A stretch of DNA of 64,000 nt, taken from positions 248,001 to 312,000 of the forward strand of contig NZ_QJKM01000008.1 of the NCBI RefSeq assembly GCF_003425685.1, read 5' to 3'. The number at the start of each line of letters is the position of its first letter. The first letter of the stretch is position 1. A program made the position numbers and the translations under genes. Shown piece after piece: positions 19,912 to 29,541 of the stretch. A model generated the notes under the pieces. It was not told the origin of the DNA. It ran no database searches and saw only the letters and a program-made list of their open reading frames with translations. The DNA comes from Rhizobium terrae. GTDB lineage: Bacteria; Pseudomonadota; Alphaproteobacteria; Rhizobiales; Rhizobiaceae.

Positions 19912-20057
19912 CTCGCATCTCAGAAATTAACCCGGCATCAGAATTTCGTGAATCCTTTTCTTCTGTATTTCTGAAGTAGAAAGTGCGAATTTCGCTGTAA
20001 ATTCAAGTCCTATCAATTCTCGCGGGTGATTATTACTGGAGCCAAGCCGAATAGATG

Positions 20058-20918
20058 TCAGCTTTCTCCGGCCTCCGAAACCAGCTGGGAGAGGATGGCG
20101 ATCAGCCGCCGGTGCTGGTGGGCGTGGCGGGAACGGACGTTGGTCGCCGCATAGACCGACTGGGCGATGTCCGGCGCGTCGTGCACGGGTTTCGCGATGC
20201 CGCTGACGGCGAGCTCGGCGGCCGTCGCGCGGGTGACATAGGCGGCCCCGCCAAGCATCTTCAACAGGTCGGCCAGGATCAGGTTGCGGCCGGTCGCCAC
20301 CGGCGCGGACGAAAATTGCGGCAGCGCCAGCCGGTGGGCCCTGTCGAAGGCCGGCGAATAATTGGCATGGATGTAGTTTTCCGGCCGGACCTCTGAGACG
20401 GACGTAGCATTGGTGGTGACCAGCACGTAGGAAACCTCTCCCACGCGCTCGTAATACAGGTCGGCCAGGTGGTGGGGCGTATAGAGGACCGCAAGGTCCA
20501 GATCGCCCGCGCCGAGATCGCGGTTCATCTGTGCCGAGTAATCGGCCTCGAGGTAGATCGAGGTGGCGGGCAGTTCGGTTCGTACGGCTTTCAGGAAACG
20601 CCCGGCGATCATTTCGGCGACATCGTGCTGCATGCCGATCCGCATCGCCCGCTCATAGGCGCCAGCCGCTTCCACCGCCCTTGCCGCCTCGTGCCACTGG
20701 CTCTGCAGCGCCTTGGCATGGTCGAGCAGGCGAAGCCCGGCCGCAGTCGGCACGGTGCCGCCCTTGCCGCGTACGAAAAGCTTGCGGTTGAATTCCGTCT
20801 CCAGCGCCTTCACCCGGTGCGACACGGTCGACTGCGTGACGTTCAGCCGTTCGGCGGTGCGGTTGAAACTGCGCGTCTCCATCAAGTCGAGGAATGTTTC
20901 GATGAGGTCGATCTGCAT
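20058..20918 (-). CDS. LysR-family regulator, likely of the demethylation operon
   Basis: A 286-residue LysR regulator: winged HTH at about residues 1-60 (TAERLNVTQSTVSHRVKALE) and a LysR substrate-binding domain. The ATG at 20918 has AAGGAG. It is divergent from the FAD-GcvT genes across a 248-base gap holding a RIME-like repeat and a dyad with a T-N11-A core, so it probably controls them, with a betaine, dimethylglycine or related compound as effector. The effector is inferred from context only. Confidence 0.9.
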   Translation of the reverse strand: MQIDLIETFLDLMETRSFNRTAERLNVTQSTVSHRVKALETEFNRKLFVRGKGGTVPTAAGLRLLDHAKALQSQWHEAARAVEAAGAYERAMRIGMQHDVAEMIAGRFLKAVRTELPATSIYLEADYSAQMNRDLGAGDLDLAVLYTPHHLADLYYERVGEVSYVLVTTNATSVSEVRPENYIHANYSPAFDRAHRLALPQFSSAPVATGRNLILADLLKMLGGAAYVTRATAAELAVSGIAKPVHDAPDIAQSVYAATNVRSRHAHQHRRLIAILSQLVSEAGES

Positions 20919-20936
20919 TAGGCTCCTTAGTGCATG

Positions 20937-21061
20937 CCCTCATCCGCCCGCCGGCAGCTTCCCGCCCGGACGGGGAGAAAGGCATATGCCGCGCCGTCCA
21001 TCCTCCGAGCGACGCCGCGCGGGGCACCCGCAAGCACGGAGAGGGTTGGGGCGAGGGACAA
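20937..21061. repeat. RIME-like palindromic intergenic repeat
   Basis: GC-rich element with hairpin-forming arms (CCCGCCCGGACGGGGAG and related) ending in GGAGAGGGTTGGGGCGAGGG. It resembles other elements of this window at 26112, 41868 and 56014 and fills most of the gap between the LysR gene and the first demethylating dehydrogenase. Confidence 0.6.
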
Positions 21062-21076
21062 GTCCTCTCCAATCTA

Positions 21077-21091
21077 ATCGAAATCTTCGAT
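21077..21091. promoter_or_regulatory. Candidate LysR box upstream of the FAD-GcvT genes
   Basis: Perfect dyad ATCGAA-ATC-TTCGAT containing a T-N11-A core (T at 21078, A at 21090), the general LysR-type binding motif. It lies 76-90 bases upstream of the first dehydrogenase gene, a usual distance for activation. Assignment to the neighbouring LysR protein is inferred. Confidence 0.5.
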
Positions 21092-21166
21092 CAATAAACC
21101 CCTTTCCATCCGCTTGATGCCGATCAATTCCGCTGGAAAACTCTCTTCAAAATCAGGGGAGAGACG

Positions 21167-23617
21167 ATGTCGGAATTGCCGGAACGGGCGCGCGTGGTGA
21201 TCATCGGCGGGGGAGCGGTAGGCGCATCGTCGCTCTACCATCTCGCCAGGGCCGGTTGGACGGACTGTGTTCTCTTGGAGAAGAACGAGCTGACCGCCGG
21301 TTCCACCTGGCATGCCGCGGGCAATGTGCCGACCTTTTCCTCTTCCTGGTCGATCATGAACATGCAGCGGTATTCCGCCTCGCTCTATCGCGAGCTCGGG
21401 CGGCGCGTCGACTACCCGATGAACTACCACGTCACCGGCTCGATCCGGCTTGGACACAGCAACGAGCGGCTGAGGGAATTTAAGCGCGTCGTCGGCATGG
21501 GCCGTTACCAGGGCATGGATCTCGACATCCTTTCCCCCAGCGAGATACGGGCAAAATATCCCTTTCTCGAAACCCATGAACTGACCGGGGCGCTCTACGA
21601 CCCCTATGACGGCGACATCGACCCGGCGCAGCTGACCCAGGCGCTGGCGAAAGGCGCCCGCGACATGGGCGCCAAGGTCATGCGCTTCTGTCCCGTCACG
21701 GCTGCGCGCCGGGAGAAGGGCGAGTGGATATTGACCACGCCGAAGGGCGAGATCGCTTGCGAATACGTGGTCAACGCCGCCGGTTATTATGCGCGCGAAG
21801 TGGGAAAACTCTTCGGCCGCGACGTGCCGATGATGGTGATGAGCCACCAATATATCCTGTTCGACGAAATCCCGGAGCTTGCCGCCTGGTCGAAGGAGGC
21901 CGGTCACAAGCTGCCGCTGCTGCGCGACGTCGACTCGTCCTATTATCTCCGGCAGGAGAAATACGGCATGAATCTTGGTCCCTATGAGCGCAACTGCCGC
22001 GCCCACTGGACGTCGGCGGACGATCCGATGCCGGAAGATTTTTCCTTCCAGCTTTTCCCCGACGATCTCGACCGGCTGGAATGGTATCTGAACGACGCCG
22101 TTTCCCGCGTGCCGATCCTCGGCACAGCCGGTCTGTCGCGCATCATCAACGGGCCGATCCCCTATGCGCCGGACGGCAATCCGCTGATCGGTCCGATGCC
22201 CGGCGTGCCGAACGCCTTCGAGGCCTGCGTCTTCACCTTCGGCATCTGCCAGGCCGGCGGCGCCGGCAAGGTCCTGGCCGAATGGGTGACGGAAGGCGAG
22301 ACGGAATGGGACATGTGGAGCTGCGACCCGCGCCGCTATACGGCCTTCGCCTCCGATCCGGATTACTGCGTCGCCAAGGGCATGGAAATCTATGGCCATG
22401 AATATGCGATGCACTTCCCCAAGCATTACTGGCCGGCCGGACGTGGGAAGAAGCTCTCGCCGATCCATGACCGGATCGCCGCACTCGGCGCCCAGTTCAA
22501 GCCGTATAACGGCTGGGAACGTGCCATGTGGTACGCGAAACCCGGCGACGACACGTCCGAGGAAGCGACCCAGACCTGGAACCGCAAGGGACCTTGGAGC
22601 CCGCGCATCGAGGAAGAGTGTCTCGCCGTCCGCGATGCCGCCGGCATTCTCGACCTGCCGGGGTTTTCCCGTTATCGGGTCAAGGGACCGGGCGCCTCGG
22701 AATGGCTCTGCTCACTGATCACCGGCAAGGTGCCGAAACCTGGCCGAATCGGGCTTGCCTATTTCGCCGACGACATGGGCCGTATCGTCACGGAAATGTC
22801 GGTCGTGGCAATCGAGGCGGATTCCTTCTTCCTCATCACCGCCGCTGCCGCCCAATGGCACGATCTCGACTGGCTGAAAAAGCACCTGCCGGCCGATGCG
22901 GGCTTCGCCATCGAGGACGTCACGGAGCAGTTTTCCTGCCAGATCCTCTCCGGCCCGAAGAGCCGCGATATTCTTGCCGAACTCTGCGACGCCGACCTTT
23001 CGGCGGGCTGGCTCACCCACCAGCCGACCAGGATCGCCGGCCACTCCTGCCACCTGCTGCGCGTTTCCTTCGCGGGCGAACTCGGCTGGGAAATCCACAC
23101 GAAGGTGGAGAATACCGCGCCGGTTTTCGACGCCGTCTGGGCGGCGGGGCAGAAACACGGCTTGAAGCCTTTCGGCATGGAGGCTCTCGACTGCCTCAGG
23201 ATCGAAAAAGGTTACCGTGCCTGGAAGGGTGACCTTTCGACCGACTACACCGTATTGCAGGGCGGGCTCGAACGTTTCGTCGACTGGTCGAAGCCGGACT
23301 TCAAGGGCAAGGCGGCGCTCGCGGCGGAAAAACAGCAGGGCGTCAAAAAGCGCTTCGTCACGCTGACCGTGGAGGCCGCCGACTGCGATGCGCCCTACAT
23401 GTCCACCCTATGGCATGGCGGCCAAGTGGTCGGCGAGACGACGTCCGGCAACTGGGGTTATCGCGTGGGCAAATCGCTGGCGCTCGGCATGCTGCGCGCC
23501 GATCTCGCCGAGCCCGGCACCGAACTCGAGATCGAGATTTTCGGCGACCGTTTCAAGGCGGTCGTACAGGCCGAACAGGCCCTCTGGGACCCGGCGAACG
23601 AGAGGATCCGCGCATGA
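21167..23617 (+). CDS. FAD-dependent N-methyl dehydrogenase with GcvT domain, copy 1
   Basis: An 816-residue dimethylglycine/sarcosine dehydrogenase-type flavoprotein. The N-terminal FAD-binding domain has [20 protein letters not shown] and the covalent-flavin motif [11 protein letters not shown] with His49. FAO_M and folate-binding GCV_T domains follow (about 435-715), then a GCV_T_C domain. Family members oxidatively remove an N-methyl group and pass the one-carbon unit to tetrahydrofolate. The start has GGGGAGAG. It overlaps copy 2 by ATGA. Which methylamine each copy uses cannot be told from sequence. Confidence 0.92.
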   Translation: MSELPERARVVIIGGGAVGASSLYHLARAGWTDCVLLEKNELTAGSTWHAAGNVPTFSSSWSIMNMQRYSASLYRELGRRVDYPMNYHVTGSIRLGHSNERLREFKRVVGMGRYQGMDLDILSPSEIRAKYPFLETHELTGALYDPYDGDIDPAQLTQALAKGARDMGAKVMRFCPVTAARREKGEWILTTPKGEIACEYVVNAAGYYAREVGKLFGRDVPMMVMSHQYILFDEIPELAAWSKEAGHKLPLLRDVDSSYYLRQEKYGMNLGPYERNCRAHWTSADDPMPEDFSFQLFPDDLDRLEWYLNDAVSRVPILGTAGLSRIINGPIPYAPDGNPLIGPMPGVPNAFEACVFTFGICQAGGAGKVLAEWVTEGETEWDMWSCDPRRYTAFASDPDYCVAKGMEIYGHEYAMHFPKHYWPAGRGKKLSPIHDRIAALGAQFKPYNGWERAMWYAKPGDDTSEEATQTWNRKGPWSPRIEEECLAVRDAAGILDLPGFSRYRVKGPGASEWLCSLITGKVPKPGRIGLAYFADDMGRIVTEMSVVAIEADSFFLITAAAAQWHDLDWLKKHLPADAGFAIEDVTEQFSCQILSGPKSRDILAELCDADLSAGWLTHQPTRIAGHSCHLLRVSFAGELGWEIHTKVENTAPVFDAVWAAGQKHGLKPFGMEALDCLRIEKGYRAWKGDLSTDYTVLQGGLERFVDWSKPDFKGKAALAAEKQQGVKKRFVTLTVEAADCDAPYMSTLWHGGQVVGETTSGNWGYRVGKSLALGMLRADLAEPGTELEIEIFGDRFKAVVQAEQALWDPANERIRA

Positions 23618-26079
23618 AGGCGGTCCTTTTGAAAGCCATTCCCGCTAAAGCAAGCGCGGTCATCATCGGCGGCGGCGTTTCCGGCTGTTCCGTCGCCTAC
23701 CACCTCGCCAAGCTCGGCTGGACGGACGTGGTGCTGCTGGAACGCAAGCAGCTCACCTCCGGCACGACCTGGCATGCGGCCGGCCTGATCGGCCAGTTGC
23801 GCGGCAGCCAGAACATGACCCGGCTCGCCAAATATTCCCGCGATCTCTACGTGCAGCTCGAAACCGAGACCGGCATCGCCACCGGCATGAAGCAGAACGG
23901 CTCGATGACCGTGGCGCTGACGGAAGAGCGGAAAGAGGAAATCTACCGCCAGGCCTCGCTCGCCCGTGCCTTCAACATCGACGTGCGGGAGATTTCGCCG
24001 GAGGAGGCGAAGGCGCTCTACCCGCATCTCAACATCGGCGACATCAAGGCCGCCGTCCACCTGCCGCTCGACGGCCAGTGCGACCCGGCCAATATCGCCA
24101 TGGCGCTCGCCAAGGGCGCCCGTCAGAACGGCGCGACGATCATCGAGGGCGTCAAGGTCACTGAAGTCGTCACCAAGGATGGCCGCGTCACGGGCGTCGC
24201 CTGTGAGCAGAACGGCGAGCGATATGTCATCGAGACCGAAAACGTCGTCAACTGCGCCGGCATGTGGGGGCGCGATCTCGCCGCCCAATCCGGTGTCACC
24301 GTGCCGCTGCATGCCTGCGAGCACTTTTATATCGTCACCGAACCGATCTCCGGCCTGACCCAGCTCCCGGTGCTGCGCGTGCCGGACGAATGCGCCTATT
24401 ACAAGGAGGATGCCGGCAAGATGCTGGTCGGCGCCTTCGAGCCGGTGGCAAAGCCCTGGCCGCCGGCCGGTGAGAAAATCCGCGAGGATTTCTGCTTCGA
24501 CCAGTTGCCGGAGGATTTCGACCACTTTCAGCCGATCCTGGAAATGGCGATCAACCGCATGCCGATGCTGGAGACCGCCGGCATCCACACGTTCTTCAAC
24601 GGCCCGGAGAGCTTCACTCCGGATGATCGCTATTATCTCGGCGAGGCGCCGGAGCTGAAGGGCTACTGGGTGGCGGCCGGTTACAATTCGATCGGCATCG
24701 TCTCCTCCGGCGGCGCCGGCATGGCGCTGGCGCAGTGGATGAACGACGGCGAGCCGCCCTTCGACCTCTGGGAAGTGGATATCCGCCGCGCCCAGCCCTT
24801 CCAGAAGAACCGGCTTTATCTCAAGGAGCGCGTCACCGAGACGCTCGGCCTGCTTTACGCCGACCATTTTCCCTATCGCCAGATGGCGACGGCGCGCGGG
24901 GTGCGCCGCTCGCCGATCCACGAGCATCTGAAGGCACGCGGCGCCGTGTTCGGCGAAGTGGCCGGCTGGGAACGCGCCAACTGGTTTGCGAGATCGGATC
25001 AGGAACGCGAATACCGCTACAGCTGGCAGCGGCAGAACTGGTTCGAAAACCAGCGCGACGAACACATGGCGGTGCGCACCGGCGCCGGCCTGTTCGACAT
25101 GACCTCGTTCGGGAAAATCCGCGTCGAGGGTCGCGATGCGGCGGCTTTCCTCAACCGCCTCTGCGCCAACCAGATCGACGTGCCGGCCGGCCGCATCGTC
25201 TATACCCAGATGCTGAACCAAAAGGGCGGCATCGAAAGCGACCTCACGGTCACACGGCTTTCCGAAACCGCCTTCCTGCTCGTCGTGCCCGGCGCCACGC
25301 TGCAACGCGACCTGGCCTGGCTGCGAAAGAACCTCCGCGACGAGTTCGTCGTCATCACCGATGTCACCGCCGCCGAAAGCGTGCTCTGCCTGATGGGTCC
25401 GAAATCGCGCGAATTGCTCCAGAAGATCAGCCCAAACGACTTTTCCAATACGGCGCATCCCTTCGGCACGGCCCGCGAGATCGAGATCGGCATGGGGCTG
25501 GCCCGCGCCCATCGCGTCACCTATGTCGGCGAACTCGGCTGGGAGCTTTATGTGTCGATCGAGCAGACGGCGCATGTCTTCGAGGTGCTGGAACAGGCGG
25601 GCGCGGATATTGGCATCAAACTCTGCGGCATCCATACGCTGGATTCTTGCCGCATCGAAAAAGCCTTTCGCCATTTCGGCCACGACATCACCGATGAGGA
25701 CCACGTGCTCGAAGCCGGCCTCGGTTTCGCCGTCAAGATCGATAAGGGTGATTTCCTCGGCCGCGATGCGGTGCTGCGGAAACAGGAGACCGGCCTCGAC
25801 CGCCGGCTGGTGCAGTTCAGGTTGACTGATCCCGAACCGCTCATCTTCCACAACGAGGCCGTGGTCCGCGACGGAAAGATCGTCGGAACGATCACGTCCG
25901 GCAATTACGGCCATTTCCTCGGCGGCGCGATCGGGCTGGGCTATGTGCCGTGCCAGGGCGAGAGCGCGGCGGATGTGCTGGCATCGACCTATGAGATTGA
26001 AATCGCCGGCCGACGGGTGAAGGCGGAGGCATCGCTTTCCCCCATGTACGACCCGAAGGCCGAGCGGGTGCGGATGTAA
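23614..26079 (+). CDS. FAD-dependent N-methyl dehydrogenase with GcvT domain, copy 2
   Basis: An 821-residue paralog of the preceding protein with the same FAD, FAO_M, GCV_T and GCV_T_C order. The flavin motif is [13 protein letters not shown] with His54, closer to sarcosine/dimethylglycine dehydrogenases than copy 1. The ATG at 23614 overlaps the upstream TGA; the frame is open further back but inside the neighbour. The coupled pair suggests either two successive demethylations (dimethylglycine to sarcosine to glycine) or a heteromer. Confidence 0.92.
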   Translation: MKAVLLKAIPAKASAVIIGGGVSGCSVAYHLAKLGWTDVVLLERKQLTSGTTWHAAGLIGQLRGSQNMTRLAKYSRDLYVQLETETGIATGMKQNGSMTVALTEERKEEIYRQASLARAFNIDVREISPEEAKALYPHLNIGDIKAAVHLPLDGQCDPANIAMALAKGARQNGATIIEGVKVTEVVTKDGRVTGVACEQNGERYVIETENVVNCAGMWGRDLAAQSGVTVPLHACEHFYIVTEPISGLTQLPVLRVPDECAYYKEDAGKMLVGAFEPVAKPWPPAGEKIREDFCFDQLPEDFDHFQPILEMAINRMPMLETAGIHTFFNGPESFTPDDRYYLGEAPELKGYWVAAGYNSIGIVSSGGAGMALAQWMNDGEPPFDLWEVDIRRAQPFQKNRLYLKERVTETLGLLYADHFPYRQMATARGVRRSPIHEHLKARGAVFGEVAGWERANWFARSDQEREYRYSWQRQNWFENQRDEHMAVRTGAGLFDMTSFGKIRVEGRDAAAFLNRLCANQIDVPAGRIVYTQMLNQKGGIESDLTVTRLSETAFLLVVPGATLQRDLAWLRKNLRDEFVVITDVTAAESVLCLMGPKSRELLQKISPNDFSNTAHPFGTAREIEIGMGLARAHRVTYVGELGWELYVSIEQTAHVFEVLEQAGADIGIKLCGIHTLDSCRIEKAFRHFGHDITDEDHVLEAGLGFAVKIDKGDFLGRDAVLRKQETGLDRRLVQFRLTDPEPLIFHNEAVVRDGKIVGTITSGNYGHFLGGAIGLGYVPCQGESAADVLASTYEIEIAGRRVKAEASLSPMYDPKAERVRM

Positions 26080-26111
26080 ACTGCCTTCATCGGCTTTGCC
26101 GAGCGAGACTG

Positions 26112-26256
26112 CCCCTCACCCTAACCCTCTCCCCGCATGCGGGGAGAGGGAACCTGCCATGCTCAACGTCCAAGTTGAGGCGAAAAGAGCGCCGCGCGTC
26201 TCCTTCGCCCCGCGTGCGGGGAGAAGGTGCCCGGCAGGGCGGATGAGGGGCATCTT
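26112..26256. repeat. RIME-like palindromic intergenic repeat
   Basis: Contains the perfect palindrome CCCTCTCCCCGCATGCGGGG continuing into GAGAGGG, then a second arm CCCCGCGTGCGGGGAG and the tail GGGCGGATGAGGGGC. It separates the tandem dehydrogenases from the Rieske gene and may form a partial terminator or mRNA processing site. Confidence 0.7.
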
Positions 26257-26296
26257 GAATAGACGGCCGAAACCCCGACCAAAAGGAGACCAAATC

Positions 26297-27526
26297 ATGC
26301 TGGCATCCGATCCGAAAACCAACCCTGCCACCGGCGATCGCATCGACCAACTCATCGCCGAACACCGCCCCGGCCATGGCCTCGCTCGCCCGTTCTACCA
26401 CGACCCCGACATTTTCGAACGGGATATGGCCCGCGTCTTCTTCCGCCACTGGCACTGCCTGGCGCATGAAAGCGTCATCTCCAATCTCAACGATTTCGAA
26501 CTCTTCAAGCTCGGCGCCGAACAGGTGATCCTTACCCGCGCCGGCGACGGCTCGATCCACGCGATGCTGAACGTCTGCCGCCATCGCGGCGCCGAGGTCT
26601 GCACGCAGGAGAAGGGCAATGCCAGGGCTTTCGTCTGTCCTTACCACGCCTGGACGTTTGCCAACGACGGCCGGCTGAAGGCGGCACGGCTGATGCCGAA
26701 GGATTTCAAGCGTGAAGACCACGGGCTGAAGAAGCTCCACGTCCGCGTCGTCGAAGGCCTCGTCTTCATTTCCTTTGCGGACAATCCGCTCGACTTCTCC
26801 GAAGTGGAGAACCTATTGCACGCCACCTGCGGACAATATGGCTGGGCCTCCGCCAAGGTCGCGCACCGTCAGAATTACCCGCTCGACGCCAACTGGAAGC
26901 TCGCGATCGAAAACTATGTCGAGTGTTATCACTGCGGCCCGGCACATCCGGAATATTCCGAGACCCATGCGCTGGAACAGCCGCTGCACATGATCGAGGA
27001 ACTGAACGCCAGGATGGAGGAGCGCACCTGCGCTTTAGGCATCGAGGTCGGCTCCGGCAATCACTGGCAGACCTCGCGGGAAGGCCGCGAGGCGATCCAT
27101 GCCTTTCGTTACGCACTTTATGACGGGGTGAAGACCGGCAGCAAGGACGGCCAGCCGCTCGCCCCGCTGATGGGCCGCTTCTCCGATTTCGACGGCGGCG
27201 TCACCTCCATCCACCTCGGCGGCACGAGCTTCCTCGTCTGTTATGCCGACCACGGCATGATCTACCGCTTCATCCCGAAGACGGTCGACACCTGCGAGAT
27301 GGAGCTGATCTGGCTGGTCGATGCCGGGGCGGAGGAAGGCCGCGACTACGATCTCGAAAAGCTCACCTGGCTCTGGAAGGTAACGACCGACGAGGACAAG
27401 GCGATCATCGAACATACTGCCCGCGGCGTGGTCTCGCGTTTCTTCGTGCCCGGTCCGATCGCCCCTATGGAACAGAACGAATTGCGCTATATCGGCTGGT
27501 ATCTGGACGAGATCAGCCGGGCATGA
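26297..27526 (+). CDS. Rieske-type aromatic-ring-hydroxylase-family N-demethylase (GbcA-like)
   Basis: A 409-residue Rieske non-heme iron oxygenase. The [2Fe-2S] ligands are Cys94, His96, Cys114 and His117 (CRHRG and CPYHAW), and the mononuclear iron site includes His212 and His217 in NYVECYHCGPAHPE. The family includes glycine betaine demethylase GbcA and stachydrine demethylase. With demethylating dehydrogenases upstream and a betaine-producing operon nearby, glycine betaine to dimethylglycine is the most likely reaction. The start has AAAAGGAG. No partner ferredoxin reductase (GbcB) is next to it. Confidence 0.9.
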   Translation: MLASDPKTNPATGDRIDQLIAEHRPGHGLARPFYHDPDIFERDMARVFFRHWHCLAHESVISNLNDFELFKLGAEQVILTRAGDGSIHAMLNVCRHRGAEVCTQEKGNARAFVCPYHAWTFANDGRLKAARLMPKDFKREDHGLKKLHVRVVEGLVFISFADNPLDFSEVENLLHATCGQYGWASAKVAHRQNYPLDANWKLAIENYVECYHCGPAHPEYSETHALEQPLHMIEELNARMEERTCALGIEVGSGNHWQTSREGREAIHAFRYALYDGVKTGSKDGQPLAPLMGRFSDFDGGVTSIHLGGTSFLVCYADHGMIYRFIPKTVDTCEMELIWLVDAGAEEGRDYDLEKLTWLWKVTTDEDKAIIEHTARGVVSRFFVPGPIAPMEQNELRYIGWYLDEISRA

Positions 27527-27533
27527 GGGGCAG

Positions 27534-27935
27534 ATGAAGAGATTGTCGGGTAAGTGCTTTTGCGGCGCGGTGGAATATGCCGTCGAGGATGCCTTCGTCT
27601 ACGCCGCCATCTGCCATTGTTCGAATTGCCGCCGCACCACCGGCTCGGCCTTCAAGCCCTTTGCCGGCATCCCGCGCGAAAAACTTGCGCTGACCAAAGG
27701 CGCCGATAACCTGCTGATCTATGGCGGCCCGGACAATCACGATGCCCATTGCCGTGCCTGCGGTTCGCTTCTTTATTCGCTGGTACGCGAGGCCGCCTGG
27801 GTGCATGTGGCGATGGGCACGCTGGTGGATGCACCGGCCATCCGGCCGACCCACCACATCTTCGTCGGCTCGAAGGCGCCGTGGTACGAGATCACCGACG
27901 ATCTGCCGCAATACGAGGGGCACAAGAGCGCTTAG
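27534..27935 (+). CDS. GFA-family zinc protein
   Basis: A 133-residue protein of the glutathione-dependent formaldehyde-activating (GFA) family. Zinc cysteines are visible as CFCGAVEY, CHCSNCRRTTGSAF and CRACGSLLY. It starts 7 bases after the Rieske gene with a GAGGGGCAG site, so it is the last gene of that operon. Rieske demethylation releases formaldehyde, so a formaldehyde-linked role is attractive, but most GFA proteins have no proven activity. Confidence 0.88.
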   Translation: MKRLSGKCFCGAVEYAVEDAFVYAAICHCSNCRRTTGSAFKPFAGIPREKLALTKGADNLLIYGGPDNHDAHCRACGSLLYSLVREAAWVHVAMGTLVDAPAIRPTHHIFVGSKAPWYEITDDLPQYEGHKSA

Positions 27936-28396
27936 GCCCTGGTCGCCAGCGCCTTCAGCCTTTCGCCTTCGAGCCGGTAGAAGATGCGGTCTTCCTTCCG
28001 GTCGCCCCCGAGACCGTCATAGAAACGCAGCAGCCGTTCGTTGGCGCGCGCCGCCGTCCAGTCGATCCGGCCGAAGCCGCGCTCGACCGCCAGCGCAGCA
28101 AGCCGGCACATCAGCATCGTGCCGATATCCCGGCCGCGCTCGGAATTCGAGACATACAGTTCTTTCAGGAAGAAGCCAGGTTTCAGGCCTGGGCCCGGAT
28201 AGATGGCGGCAAAGGCCGCAAAGGCGACGATGCGATCGGTCGCGACGACGAGGATTTGTGTTTCCGGCGGGCGGCCGAGGAGACCGGCCACGATCGCATC
28301 GTGCGATGGGCAGAAGACGCCGTAGTAGGCCTGCATCTCCTCAAAGAGTGAAGCGAGTTCCGTGGCATCGGCGGCTGTGAAAAAGCGGATGTCCAA
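27932..28396 (-). CDS. GNAT-family N-acetyltransferase
   Basis: A 154-residue GNAT protein. The acetyl-CoA binding motif is ELYVSNSERGRDIGTMLM and the C-terminal strand is GFGRIDWTAARANERLLRFY, with the usual family length. The substrate is unknown. It is convergent with the GFA gene and the two stops overlap by 4 bases. Confidence 0.88.
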   Translation of the reverse strand: MDIRFFTAADATELASLFEEMQAYYGVFCPSHDAIVAGLLGRPPETQILVVATDRIVAFAAFAAIYPGPGLKPGFFLKELYVSNSERGRDIGTMLMCRLAALAVERGFGRIDWTAARANERLLRFYDGLGGDRKEDRIFYRLEGERLKALATRA

Positions 28397-28515
28397 TTGT
28401 CGTCTCCCGGCTGAAGCCGCTCGATATCCAGTTGAAGGAAATTGTGCGAGGAATTGCGCGTCACCGTTGACTTCCCCTGCCGTATGAACAAAATGGGAAC
28501 ATTAAGGGGGATTCC

Positions 28516-28752
28516 ATGTCCAAATCCGAAAAATTCATCGTCCTGCCATTCAAGAAGGTGCGGGGCACGATTGCCCCGGGAGAGATGCGGGCCGCATCCA
28601 ACGCCGCATCAGCCGAAAAGATTGCAAGAGCAATGGCCGAGCGGTTCGCCGGAGTGGCCGCCTATTCCGTTCAGGTGGACATGGAAAGCGGCGACATGTC
28701 CGATCCCAAGGTTCTGTGGCAATCAGGCGAGATCGCCGATATCGCGGCGTGA
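28516..28752 (+). CDS. Small hypothetical protein, 78 residues
   Basis: A 78-residue soluble protein with a TAAGGGGG ribosome site at 28501-28508. It has a conserved-looking core (FIVLPFKKVRGTIAPGEMR, then VAAYSVQVDMESGDMSDPKV). No membrane segment or known motif. It is convergent with the caiD-like gene, whose stop is 4 bases away. Function unknown. Confidence 0.65.
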   Translation: MSKSEKFIVLPFKKVRGTIAPGEMRAASNAASAEKIARAMAERFAGVAAYSVQVDMESGDMSDPKVLWQSGEIADIAA

Positions 28753-28755
28753 CAG

Positions 28756-29541
28756 CTATTTCCCCTTCCAGACCGGATCCCGCTTTTCCGCGAAGGCACG
28801 TGCGCCTTCGAGCTGGTCTTCGCTGGAATAAAGCACGTCGATCGTCTTGAGTTGCCGGCGGGTGATGCGGTTCATGGTCGTCTGGAACTTTTCACCTTCC
28901 GCCTCCCGCACCACTTCCTTGATCGCCGCATAGACGAGCGGCGGGCCGCTTTCGAGCAGCCGCGCCAGCTCCCAGGCGCGTGCCATCAGCCTGTCCGCCG
29001 GCAGGATTTCGTTGACGAAACCCCAGCGATGCGCCTCCTGCACGTCGAGCCAGCGACCGGTGAGCAGCATATCCATGGCGATGTGATAGGGAATGCGTTT
29101 CGGCAGCTTGATCGAGGCGGCATCCGCCACCGTTCCTGAGCGGATTTCCGGCAGGGCGAAGGTTGCATGTTCGGCCGCCAGGATGAGGTCGGTTGAAAGC
29201 GCGATCTCCAGCCCGCCGCCGCAGCAGATGCCGTTGACGGCCGAAATGATCGGCTTGTTCAGGTCACGCAATTCCTGCATGCCGCCGAACCCGCCGACGC
29301 CGTAATCGCCGTCCACGGCGTCGCCGGCCGCCGCTGCTTTCAGATCCCAGCCCGGGCAGAAGAATTTTTCGCCGGCACCGGTGATGATGGCGACGCGCAG
29401 CACCTCGTCGTCGCGAAAATCGCGAAAGATTTCGCCCATGATGCGCGAGGTGACGAGATCGATCGCGTTGGCCTTAGGCCTGTCGATGGTGACTTCGAGA
29501 ATGCCGCCCTCACGGCGGGTCTTGATGGGTTGATCGGTCAC
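28756..29541 (-). CDS. caiD: CaiD-like crotonobetainyl-CoA hydratase
   Basis: A 261-residue crotonase-fold enzyme very close to E. coli carnitinyl-CoA dehydratase CaiD as I recall it: ILEVTIDRPKANAID, AIITGAGEKFFCPGWDLKAA and the C-terminal AFAEKRDPVWKGK. Catalytic glutamates are in GGGLEIALS and FALPEIRSG. It interconverts crotonobetainyl-CoA and L-carnitinyl-CoA. It is the last gene of the operon and its ATG overlaps the ligase stop by 4 bases. Confidence 0.9.
   Translation of the reverse strand: MTDQPIKTRREGGILEVTIDRPKANAIDLVTSRIMGEIFRDFRDDEVLRVAIITGAGEKFFCPGWDLKAAAAGDAVDGDYGVGGFGGMQELRDLNKPIISAVNGICCGGGLEIALSTDLILAAEHATFALPEIRSGTVADAASIKLPKRIPYHIAMDMLLTGRWLDVQEAHRWGFVNEILPADRLMARAWELARLLESGPPLVYAAIKEVVREAEGEKFQTTMNRITRRQLKTIDVLYSSEDQLEGARAFAEKRDPVWKGK

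Noticed and set aside
23458..25914. An 818-codon open frame on the minus strand opposite the second FAD-GcvT gene
   Set aside because: It is antisense to a clear enzyme gene; its translation is rich in His, Arg, Asp and Gly with no domain, as expected of a GC-rich shadow frame.
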